Source of the DNA: Augochlora pura | Lineage: Eukaryota; Arthropoda; Insecta; Hymenoptera; Halictidae | DNA: 64,000 nucleotides | Direction of reading: 5' to 3' | Assembly: GCF_028453695.1 (NCBI RefSeq) | Contig: NC_135772.1 | Span: 19,277,412-19,341,411 of the forward strand | Part shown: positions 12,682 through 24,638 of the stretch, piece after piece | Numbering within the stretch: the stretch's first letter is position 1 | Layout: every line of letters begins with the position of its first letter | The notes under the pieces: model-generated | What the model saw: the letters and a program-made list of their open reading frames with translations, nothing else | Databases searched by the model: none | Told to the model about the DNA's origin: nothing | Position numbers and translations under genes: made by a program

Positions 12682-14113
12682 TCACAGATCGTTGTTGGAG
12701 ATAAATCGATTTCCTTCGGAATTTTTGCCAGAGTATCGGTATTTACATTTTCCAAAAGCACCTGAAAAAGATGTAACTTGTGTTATACAATGTTTATACA
12801 ACAATCTCGTTTCAAACATCTTATGTGCTACTATACCAAATCTTTTGACCTCTTCCTAAAAATTCTTCTAAAAAAAATATGTAGCGCATTTTTCGGATAA
12901 TTACTTCGAAGTCTGTTTAATTAAAACTGGTACCTTTATGATCATGGGGATCTCGAATCGATGTTGGAAGAGGAGTGTAATGTATATTGAAAAATATATC
13001 GTCGATCTCGTCCATGGAGTTCGATATAAATCTCGGCAACAGTTCGGGACTAAGTTTCACGGTTCTCGAGTATTTGCCACGAATTTCCGCGTCGATTTTT
13101 TCTTCGCGTGTTACCGGACGTGAATCGAGGAATCGTAAACTCGGAGGCAACAGGTATATGGCGTATAATCTGTATCGGTTGTAATCCGCCTCCTCTGTGG
13201 TCGGATTTGTCAATTGATCAGGGCATCCTGGATTACCCAACAAACTCACGTACACCAGATTCGGGCAGCATTCCCGTATTCTGTTTAATACTCCATCTAT
13301 GTGAGATATCTAAACGTAAGAAAAAAATAACAATAATCTAGGTCGCATTAATTTACGGAATGATTATTCACATTGTTTACATTTTTAATTTTGCTATACT
13401 TCGAAATAATAATTCTTTAATATTAATGGTACAATTCCAAGTTCAAATTTGTCAATCAATCGTAAAATAAATCTATAAGCGAAAAATACGTTTACGCGTA
13501 TTTTTACTTTCTACTCTTTGTAAACATTGTTCTTAGAAAATATATTTATAAAATAGAAATGTAACGTTTCATATATAAAATTTGCTACTTATATACAAAT
13601 GAAACATGACTCGAACAATTCCTGTTTAAAAGTTAATACAACTATGCGCTCATTTTTTACGGATGCAAAAACTCGCGCGGTTAAATCATAATATTCAAAA
13701 CAAAACAAAAAAAAAACACAAACCTTGTTGTTATTCAGGCTGAGCGTAGTCAAGGTCGGCATTCGAGGAAGTGTTTTCAAATCACGGAGTTTGTTATTGT
13801 CTAGTATCAACACCTGCAGTCTTTCGAAGTATTTGACAGCAGTGATTGAGGTTAGCTCGTTGTAGGAAAGGTCCAAGCTCGTGCAATTGTAGCCGACGAC
13901 ACCTACCAAGCCCTCGGGAATTTTTTCCGCTCGTTGACCCGTGTAACATGCCTGCGATGTTGACAAAAAATGTGTGATAAACGTGTCACCGAACGGCCGC
14001 TAACGACACAAACAATTTCTCATATATTTTAACGAAGCTACACGTCGAATTACCCGTTCACATCGTACGGTTAACGCGCTCCTGTTGAAGTCTTGCTGCT
14101 CCCGTTCCGCCAT
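12682..14113 (-). CDS. LRMDA: Leucine-rich melanocyte differentiation-associated-like protein
   Basis: Four exons on the - strand: 14054-14113 (ATG 14111-14113), 13724-13951, 12934-13309 and 12682-12761 (stop 12682-12684). They join in frame to 247 codons. Exon 2 holds three leucine-rich repeats (LDLSYNELTSI, LQVLILDNNKLRDL, LTTLSLNNNKI). Exon 3 continues with LVYVSLLGNPGCP and an LRR-cap-like segment (YRLYAIYLLPPSLRFLDS). This order matches the LRMDA/C10orf11 family as I remember it. The last exon gives GKCKYRYSGKNSEGNRF, chosen because the donor AAAG/GTACC at 12934 needs a phase-1 join; reading through the donor would instead end after GTSFN. The human protein is linked to melanocyte differentiation and oculocutaneous albinism. 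Its biochemical role is little known, and nothing specific can be said for insects. The next gene on this strand, NHEJ1, ends 620 bases upstream. Confidence 0.85.
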
Positions 14114-14238
14114 TTTCCAAGCACGGTACCATATAATGATGAAAATTATCATAAAACAATAAGAATGATAATGCTTACGATCGGCAATTGTGCCGCCATT
14201 ACAGAAAATATCGCCTGAGTGGAAAACATGAGTATCGT

Positions 14239-14310
14239 GGCTCGTTGGTCTAGGGGTATGATTCTCGCTTAGGGTGCGAGAGGTCCCGGGTTCAAATCCC
14301 GGACGAGCCC
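14239..14310 (+). tRNA. tRNA-Pro, anticodon AGG
   Basis: A 72-base cloverleaf with acceptor stem GGCTCGT pairing with ACGAGCC. The D arm carries the A box (TGGTCTAGGGG). The anticodon stem CTCGC/GCGAG encloses the loop TTAGGGT, giving anticodon AGG (Pro). The T arm carries the B box GGTTCAAATCC. There is no intron. A run of eight T follows directly, as expected for RNA polymerase III. It starts 126 bases upstream of the LRMDA start codon and points away from it. Confidence 0.97.
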
Positions 14311-14311
14311 A

Positions 14312-14319
14312 TTTTTTTT
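14312..14319 (+). terminator. RNA polymerase III terminator of tRNA-Pro
   Basis: Eight T residues begin one base after the discriminator base of the tRNA, the standard Pol III stop signal. Confidence 0.9.
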
Positions 14320-14735
14320 ATACGCTGAGCTATATTTTAGTACCTCCCTTTTTTATACTTTTCTCAGTTTTTCACGATACCAATAATTATTACGTTTAGC
14401 GTAGTTCGTAGATGGTCAAGGACAAAATTAAAAACAGCAGTCTGAGAGATAAATTAAGTATTTCATTAAATTTTGTATTCATTTTTACATAAAAGCAATA
14501 AATAAGTTAAAAAATCACATTTTGTAAAATATATATATATATACATATTGTATATGTATTCTGTACTTCAAATTGATAAAAATATAATTCCATAAAAATA
14601 CATTGCAATTTATACAAATAGTACGTAATGAAGAATACATCCTACATACTCTTTAAATTTATAATATAGTATATGCATTCATTTTTTGCACACAATTAAA
14701 ATTCTAATTTGACAGTCATCGATTCTGGTATAATT

Positions 14736-15880
14736 TTACGATATAAAATTCGTCAAGCCTTTACTTTTAATAGGTTTCTTATGCATCATGTTTATAGTTC
14801 TCATAGCTGTGTTGTGTATATCTTTTTTGCTCGAGCTTTTTGACCTTGTAGACGTTGCGGTCAGAACTCTTCTTAAGATATCTTGTTTGGAACTATTCTT
14901 ATGTTTGTTTACAGGCTTGGTCGAATTCTCTTCTGTTTGTTCAATTTCATTATTACCACTGGTATCACTAAAAAAAAAAAACACAATTGAGTTACATACA
15001 CTGTTATAAGCTCCTTGAGAAATATAGCATTTTCATTTTAGTACCTTGCAGATTTTGTAATTGCCTCGCACTCTTTCTGCAAACTAAGATTCTTGTAAAA
15101 ATTCTCACTTTCTTGAAACACATCTATGTAAGCATTCATGCTTAGAACTGGAATAGTCATATTTAATTGGTCCTCTTTAAAAACTTCTGTCTGAAGGATT
15201 TCTGTAATGGTAAATGAACTATTAAATTTGATATTAAAAAGTAAGAATACTTTTTATGTTAAAAGATACTTTCTTCTCGTTAATTCAACACCTTCGGCTT
15301 TGTATTCAGCAATTTCGATATCCTTCTTTTTTATCAAATCTAATATAATTTTATGTCGACGATTTAATTCCATAAACGATATACACAGAGGTTTAGTTAG
15401 AATTTCCCAAAGCTGTTGCTGTGTCCCTTTCGACAGATTCAGAAGAAATTTCATGGAGCCTCTGTCTATCTGAATCCGTAACTTTATTCTTTCGACAGAA
15501 GCTTCATCAATATATTTGTGTACATTGTTTAAAATGCTTGCCACAATGTCTTTATAATTAAGGGCATCGACGTTTAAAAGTGGATTCAGTTCCTGCATTA
15601 AGAAAAAAGATTTTATATTCATAAAAATGCTACACCAAGTTGTAAACAATACCACAACGCTAATTAAACAATAAACCTGCGTGCGATCGATTACCTTGCA
15701 TCTTTTTAATATGATCTCATCCGTCAAAATCTCCGTCCATATCTCAATAAAATTAGTTAAAAAAACTTCGATCCTATTATCTTTCTCGGCAACAGAGATC
15801 ATGTAAACGCTGTTATCTATTTTAACCTCATTCCATTTTCTTTCTTGTTTAAATGGATTAGCGGCCGGTTCTTCCGTCAT
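14736..15880 (-). CDS. NHEJ1: Non-homologous end-joining factor 1 (XLF/Cernunnos)
   Basis: Four exons on the - strand: 15695-15880 (ATG start), 15292-15592, 15045-15201 and 14736-14967. They join in frame to 291 codons, close to the 299 residues of the human protein. The head domain has WNEVKIDNSVYM and FLTNFIEIWTEIL followed by KRCKELNPLL, where human XLF has RAKELNKRL. The stalk start ILTKPLCISFMEL and KKDIEIAEYKAEG matches human LIRPLMGMSLAL and KDLEIQDYQESG. The tail is low-complexity and basic and ends KKPIKSKGLTNFIS, which resembles the C-terminal Ku-binding motif of XLF. XLF forms filaments with XRCC4 that bridge DNA ends and stimulates ligase IV in the nucleus. The match at several separated motifs makes the assignment secure. 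The 3' end faces the tRNA-Pro gene. Confidence 0.9.
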
Positions 15881-18028
15881 TTTTATTTTTCCAAATAATT
15901 GATTAATGTATAGTATAAGTTACAAATGTTGCAAAAATACGATTAATATGCAATACGTGCATATTACTGTCACAAGTGACGTATCATAGCGCATAGATAA
16001 TGCACTCATATCGTATGAGTCATGCGTGTATCTCGTATGGGATCCCAACACTCGCACGTCCTGTTAGAAATCGCTCCAAATCAATGCTACTCTTACGCCC
16101 TCTACTAAGACAGAACAATTGTAGAGGCACTATCGAATGCATACTCGATTCTTACTAAGAAATTGAAATTTCTCAAATATCGGTAACAACGTGTGCGACA
16201 CAGTAATGGTAACGCGATTGTAGAGCTCCAGAGCCATTCATTATTAAAACATTTGCTCAGCCCCGTAACTATTATATTTCACGTGTTACACGTTTTCGTT
16301 CCATTGCTCTAAAATTAAAATACATTGCATGAAAAATGTAAATAAAGCCACGTAATTATAAAACCCGATATACACTGGTAAATCTGAATGAAAACTGACT
16401 TTCAGAGAAAAAGAACTACAGCTACGTTGGAACCACGCGGATAATTAGAATTTTACTGTAAAAGGTTTGGATAACGTTCGCGAATTAAAACATATATGAA
16501 AAATGTAAACTAGATGTAGAAATATATTTTCTAATTTTTCGGTATGGAAAATTAATGCCGTTTGCATACTTTTATATTCTTCTTTTTGGTGGTTTGTTGC
16601 AATGACTATTTCATACTGTTTAGAACTCTTATCCGATCCGTTTACCAGGTCCCTCTTCATTATCGCACGTTTCTGAAAAATAAAAATATTCGTTAATTTT
16701 AAATACATCGAAGTATTCATCGAACGGTATTGTCAATTCGACGATTACAAAAATCTGAGAGCACTATCCTGGGGAACGTCTCTTTTTTTCCACGAGCACC
16801 GAGAATTCGCGTTTAGTCTACTTTCAGCGGCCGTAGGTGTAACATGTCAGTTTTTATCAGCTCCGACTTTAGACGAACGCGAACAGTTTGAAACGTAGCA
16901 AACTCGGATATTTTTATACACGTGAACCTCTCCGCCGCCAGTCTTCCTCGGGAATCCGTCTTAAAACCCACGGGGGAAAAAGTTTGCGTTACCAGCGTCT
17001 GTCCGCGTACGTCGAAAGAAGCGCCGAAGCAAAATAGGGCGAGAATTACGCTTCCTCTATTCTCCCTCGTGCATCGTCGCCGAATCTGGAATTCGAAAAA
17101 AATCATTCCATAAAAAAAGAAGAAATAGCACGAAGTACGTGAGAACATCGCGCCATGTGATCAGCGAACCAAAAGCGCAATTCCATAGATTCGTTTAGGA
17201 CTCTCGTCGGTGATGCTTTTCGTTCATCGAGTGACGCGAGTTAATTGAAAAACTAAACTGCACGAAATATTAAAACCAACGAAGAGAACCACGATCGCTG
17301 AGATTAATTCGACGCGTCGCGGATCGATGCGTTATTGGATCGTCGAGTGATTCGTTCGGATAGTGAAATTCCAATTTGAAAAATAAAGAAGATAAGACAA
17401 ATTTTCTTGTTATATCGGCGAGAAGGAGAAGATACTAGACAGAGTTATTTATGTGATCTATTTTCACACAAGTTGTGTTACCTTAGTAGCCTAAAAATAT
17501 CTGTGAAATTTGATTAGGCACAGCTTGATGGTTCAGTATTACCTACTCGAATATTTATACCTATTTCAAGTGGTGAAGCTTGTTCGTTGCGTTTCTTTTT
17601 TTTAATGTTTTTTTTTTATTGTACGCGTAACAAATGCGTACGTAATAATTACTAACTTTGTTTAAAAAAAACGGATTGCACCGGAAACATGTTCTTGTCA
17701 TTGAAATTTTTATCGTATTAAAAATCGAACGACGATCTCGCGGAGGATTTTATTGTTTATTTTTATTTATAAATTCACACGTGCCGGACATGCATACGAT
17801 TTCTAGCATACTAATAATAACCATTCATGTCATTTAGATCGGAGTTAAAATGAAGTGGAAATAGCATATACAGTGTGTGTGATTCGCGATCGATAGAATA
17901 AATACTATTTGTTGTTAATTTAATTACCGGCACAAGGAGAAACAATTTACTTCAGCTTGTACCTCGTTCATTAATTCATTTGGGGTTTTACCGAAGGTTA
18001 ATTTGGAATTCGCGCGTGAAATCTCGTA
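15881..18028. other. Divergent intergenic region between NHEJ1 and Sobp
   Basis: 2.1 kb upstream of both NHEJ1 (-) and Sobp (+). It should contain both promoters and any 5' untranslated exons of Sobp. No TATA-type or other element could be assigned with confidence. A possible exon on the - strand near 16680 is discussed under rejected items. Confidence 0.5.
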
Positions 18029-21000
18029 ATGGACAATAGACCGGTGAAATCGTTAACAAAGAAGTTCAAAGAAACCACGGAAAAAATTGTTTCAACGTTG
18101 CCGGAGAACCATGGAGAAAAGCATACACTCGGTGATACGTCTACGCCAATTAAGATTAAAGAGGAACAAGCTACTGTTGAAATTCAGGTAAAATATATAG
18201 TATATGTATATGTACAATCAACATATTTCTTTTCAACGCGCAGTATTTTTAACTATATTTCTAATATATATTTCTAATATCTGTATTTTATTAATTAATA
18301 AAATAGAAAATATTTTTCCATTCTCGTTTAATTTTTATAAAAATAATTGCACCTTTCGCATGTGTGTAACATTAAGATTAATAATAAAATTCAATGACCC
18401 AACATTTTTACTTCGATTCAAATGAAAATAGTATTTAACGTTTCAATCATGAGTAAAGGTTAATATAGAATTAACGGTTTTCAATTAAGGATTGTAAAGA
18501 ATAATTAATCATGCGCCTCGAAACGATGCCAATTATTGTAAATTATATTAATCAGATTTTTCGTATTCCACGAATGAAATTTATTTCATTCGTTATTTGT
18601 TATACGGATCGTGGAAACAATTGCGATGCCCCGTTTATTTTAATTATATGCGGAAAAAAAGTTTCTTATAACAAAAAAGCAATAATTGTGTCTAAAAAAA
18701 TACAATGAAGCATTTCCATACGGGTAACACGAGAGCAGCGCACAACCTTTATACTATTAAAATGTAACTTAATCCATTTAACCATATTCCACTGTAATTG
18801 ATGCGGCTATCCAATTGCATTTGTTATCATTTTTCGTCGAAATGTTTGCTTTCATGCATTTCATAAACTGTAATTATAATTGTTAGAGAATCATCTGTAC
18901 CGATGTGCCGAATATATCTTGTTATTTAAACTTTTAACTTTTTCCGCAATGCAATAATAATTCGCTTTGAATTTGTAAAGAAATAATTTATGAATCAACT
19001 TTTAATTTGTCAATTAGCTTTTGTAAACTCGACGTAATTGTGACATTAAAAATTGGAGAAAAAATAAAGTTCATTTATATTATGAAACTGTTAAGAATCC
19101 CTTTTATAAATAATACAAATGTATGCAAAATTTCGTGCAATTCTCAAACAGCGTGTACATACGTTGTAATAATAGCAGCAACGAGTTTCAAATTACTCTT
19201 TCCCGCTTGATTTAATTAGAATCATAATACTATAGGATCATTCTTCGTTGCAATGAACGCGTTCGAATGTTTCAAATCAATTTATGTTACTAAATCGACG
19301 AAATTATATGTTGGTCAGGACTAAATATGCCATGACGAAAGAAATGCAATTAATAAAATTTTTAATATTAAAGTTAATGTCACAATTCTATGTCTATTGC
19401 TACTGTAAAATAAATTAATTAAGTTACAATTGAATCGATATTAAGAAAAACGAAAATTCAATTATTCTATCAAATGATTATTTGTAATATTTCTTGTCAC
19501 GTGTTATCTTCTAGGAATATGCAGCGATTACAATGAGCGAGTTGCTGGGATGGTACGGTTACAACAAAGTGGATAGCGATTGTACAAGGAGTTTAAATTT
19601 AGATCATTTTTCGTCCTTACCCCGTGCAACAAATAATCAATTACTACAAATGAAGTCAAACTTCATTTCAAGCAAGGAGAAGCCAAAATCACCTCTTCCG
19701 CTTATTACCCCTAATTTACCCGGTAATGGTCCCACTGCGCCTCTCCAATATGCTGCAAACAATTTAGCAGCTGCAAGTGGACAAATACCATCGACTCCGC
19801 TATCGCTAAAAAAAGAGACAATCGATTATACAAATAACGTCCCTTACAATAACTTCTCGAGTTCCATTTGCACAGGTAAAGAGAAACAATTAAATTATTC
19901 AATACGTACGATCACATTACAACATCCTTTTTTTTTACAGGTGACGCGTTTTGCTCTTGGTGCGGCCGCATTACCGAAACGTGTAAATCAGGAAGAACGA
20001 ATTCGCATTCTTGCAATTCGATAAACGCTCTGGGACACTTTTGCAGCGAGGCTTGTTTCACGGCCGGTAAAAGAGCCGTTTTCAAGCGAACGAAAACCTG
20101 CAATTGGTGCAGGCACATCAAAAATCCGATCAGCTATGTCGACGTTCAAGTATGTCGATCAGAACAATCTATTATTTGAAACAATTATATTCGACTATCG
20201 TGTCGCAAACAATTCTTGGTTTTTTACTAATCGCGTGATTTTTAGGACGGCGAAAGTCAGCTGCAATTCTGCAGCGACAAGTGTCTGAATCAATACAAGA
20301 TGAACATCTTCTGCCACGAGACACAGACGCACTTGATGCTACATGGTTTGAACACTGTTTCGTGTCACGACACGGAGAAAGGTAATTTGATAACGCCGGA
20401 GCTTTGGTTTCGAAATTGTCAGTCGCCGATAGGTAGCGGTTCCACGGAGAATGCGTTTCCGGTGGACGAGCACGCGGTTTCCGATTTATCGTCGCACGAC
20501 AAATCGAAAGAGAACGGCGAGAATGAAACCGAGAAATCGATAGAATCTGCGAGAAAAATGATAAGAAAGAGAGATTCGTTTTACATCGAATTATGTTCCA
20601 AAGCCGGCATATATAACGGGAACAAGAAGAATGTTCACGCCGAGATCAACGAGAACGATGTCAGTGAAGAAGATAAAAGACAATCTTTCGCAAACGAGGA
20701 CAACAGATTCTGTCGTTGTCTAAATAATCAAAATCGTTACATCGTGAACTGTTCCCAGCAAAACGCTCTGAATTGTAATAACTTGACGGAGAACTGTAGC
20801 TTGATAAATGTTATTAACTGTGATTCGCATAGTCGTGAACACAACGATACAGTGTTCAAGAACAATATACACGTGAAAGACATAAGAGTTTTACAAGAAG
20901 AGAAAAAAGACGCAGCGTCGGAAAACGCGAGTTCGCCGCGCCTGTTCGCGGGCGCGACTCTATCCAAAATAGAGCACGACGCGTCGTTGCCGCATAAATA

Positions 21001-21559
21001 TCTTACAAACAAATTCAATCGGACGACGCATAAAAAACAAATTAACAGTTCCGCGAGAAGATCGCCGTCGATGCAATCCGGTCAGGCTGAATCGTCCATT
21101 CGAGCATTGTCATCGAATCATCTGCCGCCTGTTACGGTTCTCGTGCCGTATCCGATTCCTGTGCCGATACCTATACCGATTCCTGTTCCCATACCGACGC
21201 CAATTCTAAATAAATTTCTGGTCGATGAACAAAAGATACCTGTAACTAGCAAAGACATGAAATATAAGAATACGAAATGCAACGAATCGATAGAAAGTAA
21301 GTGTTCCATGATTCAAGAACCGCAGTTCTGTAGAAATACAAATATGCCTGTGTCGGACGAACCACAGCTCGAGGCTTCTGCAAAACTTTGCGTTTCATTG
21401 AACTCCTCTAATATTAACAATAAAAATGACAACGGTGCACAACAAGCGTTTAAATACAGTGGAAAACCGCCGAGGAAAAGGAAACATTTTAATGAAAATA
21501 TTAATTACGAGCATAAGGAGCAACAATTGAAAAAAAGGAATAAATCTATAGCTACTTAA
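18029..21559 (+). CDS. Sobp: Sine oculis-binding protein homolog, FCS-type zinc fingers
   Basis: Four exons: 18029-18187 (ATG), 19515-19875, 19941-20149 and 20246-21559 (stop TAA), joining to 680 codons. Residues 60-69 contain the family block MSELLGWYGY. Two FCS-like zinc fingers follow: FCSWC near 177-181 with FCSEAC near 206-212, and CNWC near 227-230 with FCSDKC near 251-256, the second bordered by QYKMNIF. Around 537-563 there is a run of alternating Pro with Val or Ile, also present in human SOBP. The C-terminus is basic (PPRKRKHF, QQLKKRNK) and may be a nuclear signal. SOBP proteins bind SIX/Sine oculis transcription factors and act in eye and inner-ear development. The first intron is 1.3 kb. 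The long last exon between the fingers and the Pro-rich part is polar and poorly conserved. Confidence 0.93.
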
Positions 21560-21707
21560 AACAATATAGTATAGAAATAAATGTTTTTTTTTCTATGAAC
21601 AATTCTTAATTCAGCACAGTTAATTCAAAGAAATTTCGTAAAATATTTTCTGGGAAGCATTTTATAGCTGATACACGGCACATTTAGAATTTTTATTGAA
21701 TCGTATA

Positions 21708-21790
21708 ATTAGGTTGGCCGATAAGTCATTGCGGTATTTTCTTATAAATAGCAATGCAGAAAAACGCGATGATTTATTGGCCAACCCAAT
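21708..21790. mobile_element. Miniature mariner-type remnant (83 bp)
   Basis: An 83-base foldback whose left end reads GGTTGGCCGATAAGTCATTG. Its right end, on the other strand, reads GGTTGGCCAATAAATCATCG. The two ends share 17 of these 20 positions. GGTTGGCC-AATAAGT-type ends are typical of insect mariner elements. There is no transposase, and the arms are nearly in contact, so this is a miniature deletion derivative. A clear TA duplication is not visible on both sides. It sits about 150 bases after the Sobp stop codon, probably in its 3'UTR. Confidence 0.8.
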
Positions 21791-23018
21791 GGTACGCGCG
21801 GAAATGTTTCGAAAATTCCATAAAATGAAGAGAACATTATCAATTGGGGGTGGTATTGTTTGCCTTTAATATTTTACTGTATAAAGACACGTGAATGCTT
21901 TTAATTTCTTATGTAAATACTTTTACATGAATACCGCTGCAAGCATTGTAACAAGAAATGTTTCAAACTAATTACTGTTTCGATATATTGTTACAGATGT
22001 TATAGTAAAACCGTTTAGTAAAACTGTAATTATTATTTCAACGTAGTCCCGAAAATTATTATAAATCCTACAAACTGTACGTTATTGAATAATTTGTAAT
22101 AATGTGCTCCTCAAATGTTTCGTTTTTTTTTATAATTTTATATACAATCTAATTTAAAATTTATAGCGTAAGAGTTAAATAATACTGATAACAGAAAATG
22201 CTTATTAATGTATTGTAATATATCAAAGAAATAAATTTATTTTACCAATATAATAATCCTGTATTTCAAAAAAATGTCAATAGAACTATTAACATTTTTT
22301 ACTAATACATATTTTATTTAATTCGAAGTCCTGGCATTGGACAGTGAAGACTGGAAAACGTAATAAAATAGGTCATAAATAATACAATAAGGGAACATTG
22401 AACGAAAACTTACATTGTCCAAAACACGAACCTTCAATCTGTATTGCTGATTATATTGTTTTATCGTAGCAAAAGTTGGTAAAATAATTATTATAAATTT
22501 GATTGTAATTAACACATTGCTACAACAGATTGGAAGGATTCTGTTTTCATCTCATCTGTAACATGCAAACTCACAATTAATTTTTGGGAAAATTAACATA
22601 TATTTGTTTTATAATTTTCAATGAGAAGAACATTATATATAACCTCAACATAACATAACCCTGGCATAACCTTGACTTTCAGTATAACGCTAAAGCCAAG
22701 ATTGTAAACAAATATTTATTGTTCTATAGAGCGGCATTCTTACAAGTTAAGATTCGTCCCTGTACCGTTAATGGCGCCAGGATAAAATTTCTTCAAATCT
22801 GATAACGCTGACTGATATATACATAGATGGGAAACCGTGCAGTTTTATCTAAACAAGCCTGCATTACAGTGATACCAACTTGAACCATAACGCAGGCTGT
22901 GTTCTTGTAAAGTTGTGCATACAATTTCAGAACTTAACCTGAAAACTTGAATGGACAATAGAACTTAAACATTTACATTGTTATATCAATTGGTTTTGAT
23001 TGTTTAATAGAGTTCGTT
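21791..23018. other. Gene-free stretch between Sobp and mRpL13
   Basis: AT-rich DNA without coding character. It should hold the end of the Sobp 3'UTR and the mRpL13 promoter. I see no defined element apart from AACCT/ATAACC words near 22640-22680. Confidence 0.5.
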
Positions 23019-23848
23019 ATGTCTCTGCTTCGTAAAGGCCAGGTTTGAAATTTTAAACTATTCTTTATCAAGTATCAGTCATATCATTTATTTAACATTC
23101 GTATAGATTATTGAAGTAATTCCATCAAACCTATATAATCTGATTAATAATTTCAATTTTAGCAATGGGGTACTTTTGCGCGCATTTGGCATCTATACGA
23201 CGCAACTTGGCAAAATCCATTTGATAGTGCCAAAGTAATTCAAAAATATCTTAAGGGTTTGCACAAACCTATATACCACCCTCAAAGTGAGTATTATTAA
23301 TTATATACAATTTTAAAGTTATAATTCGACTTGTAAATACTACATATTTTATGAACAATTCGTATGCAGACGAGTGTGGGGATCATGTAATAGTAATAAA
23401 TAGCAAATTAATTGCTTTGCCTGGAGACGAATGGCAAAGACGTGTATATTTCCATCATACGGGATATCATGGTGGGGCAACCTGGACGCTCGCGTGGGAA
23501 TTACACCATAAAGATCCAACAATGGTACCTAATCATTAAATTCTTTTACACGGCAAAATTAAGGTCTGTTAATATGTCTTAAATAAAATAACATTGTTCT
23601 TCTTCAATGCTTAGATTATGACAAAAGCAGTTTATAGTTCCATGCCTGGAAATTTACAAAGAAGACACACGATGCAAAGATTACACGTTTTCCCGGATTC
23701 AAATGTACCCGAAGACATGCTGAAAAATGTCACTCATCAAATTCCTCAACTGAAAATGGTGCCAGTAAAACTGAAAGATATACCTGTGGAAGAAAAAGAA
23801 AACATCCCGAGGCTCATAAAATATCCAATGGACTATGTGCTTAGATAA
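23019..23848 (+). CDS. mRpL13: Mitochondrial large-subunit ribosomal protein uL13m
   Basis: Four exons: 23019-23042 (MSLLRKGQ), 23163-23286, 23370-23524 and 23615-23848, joining to 178 codons, the same length as I recall for human MRPL13. Family blocks are in order: QWGTFARIWHLYD, GLHKPIYHP, ECGDHVIVINSK, YFHHTGYHGG, then SSMPGNLQRRHTMQRLHVFPD and PRLIKYPMDY. The protein is a structural component of the mitoribosome large subunit. The tiny eight-codon first exon is supported by its good donor and by phase. The gene ends 145 bases from the stop of mRpL52 on the opposite strand. Confidence 0.95.
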
Positions 23849-23993
23849 ACAAATAAATGTATATAGGTCAAGCATCTTTTTACTTACTGTTGCAGCATTT
23901 ACATAACCAAATAGCAAATGAACCGAAAGAGAAATAAATTACTATCATTACATAGCGAATTTATTTACTTATATGTACAATTCTATAGGAATA

Positions 23994-24638
23994 TTAATTA
24001 TCTGTTATAAGTAGCTGTCCTTTTGGTTTTAATTTGCTATCCAATATCTTTTGTCTTTTCTCTTCCTTCTTTTTCAACAAATACTTGTGTCTTTCAACCG
24101 CATAATCAACTTCACCAACCAACTTCTCAACCTTTTTCTACAAATATAACATTTCATTAATATTGCTGGTACTTCTGATTTGCCATAAGTATAATCGAAA
24201 TATATACCATATAGTCTTGATGTTTTATTATACGCTTCCACTGATTGGCTCCGTAAGGACTAGGTCTATTGTCTCTATAAGAAAAATCCGGAAGGGTAAC
24301 CAGAGGACCGTTCACGTTCGGATTGGTGGGTAAACCTTTCCTGCAAGCGATATTACAATCAGTTTTCAAATTATTCAAGAATTTTGATCAAATTACATAC
24401 TGTTGCCGCCGGTACTGGTTCAAATATTTTGCCGAAGATGTATGAAGACCATTGACGATGGAAGCGAAATCTGCTAAAACGAAAAAGTAAAACTACTTTT
24501 ATTTAAGAAACAGATCGGCTCTGACTATTGTAACACAAATTAATTGCTAGAAATAGTATTGATAAAGTGAGAATCTATTTACTGACTTGTATTACGACCA
24601 ACGCGTAACACTGACACCGTTTTCATTATCGTCGTCAT
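23994..24638 (-). CDS. mRpL52: Mitochondrial large-subunit ribosomal protein mL52
   Basis: Four exons on the - strand: 24587-24638 (ATG), 24401-24470, 24208-24340 and 23994-24137, joining to 132 codons against 123 in human. The diagnostic block GLPTNPNVNGPL-TLPDFSYRDNRP corresponds to human GLAANPSGYGPL-ELPDWSYADGRP. The C-terminal half is a charged helix (KKVEKLVGEV, LLKKKEEKRQKILD) ending in LKPKGQLL. The basic N-terminus is suitable for mitochondrial import. The first donor (ACAA/GTCAGT) is slightly weak but gives the only in-frame join. It works in the same complex as its tail-to-tail neighbour mRpL13. Confidence 0.9.

Noticed and set aside
16445..16720. Possible exon on the - strand with a good acceptor (ATTTTTCAG) near 16675
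   Set aside because: The frame after the acceptor is open for about 75 codons, but no matching donor, partner exon or family similarity was found. It is too weak to report as a gene.
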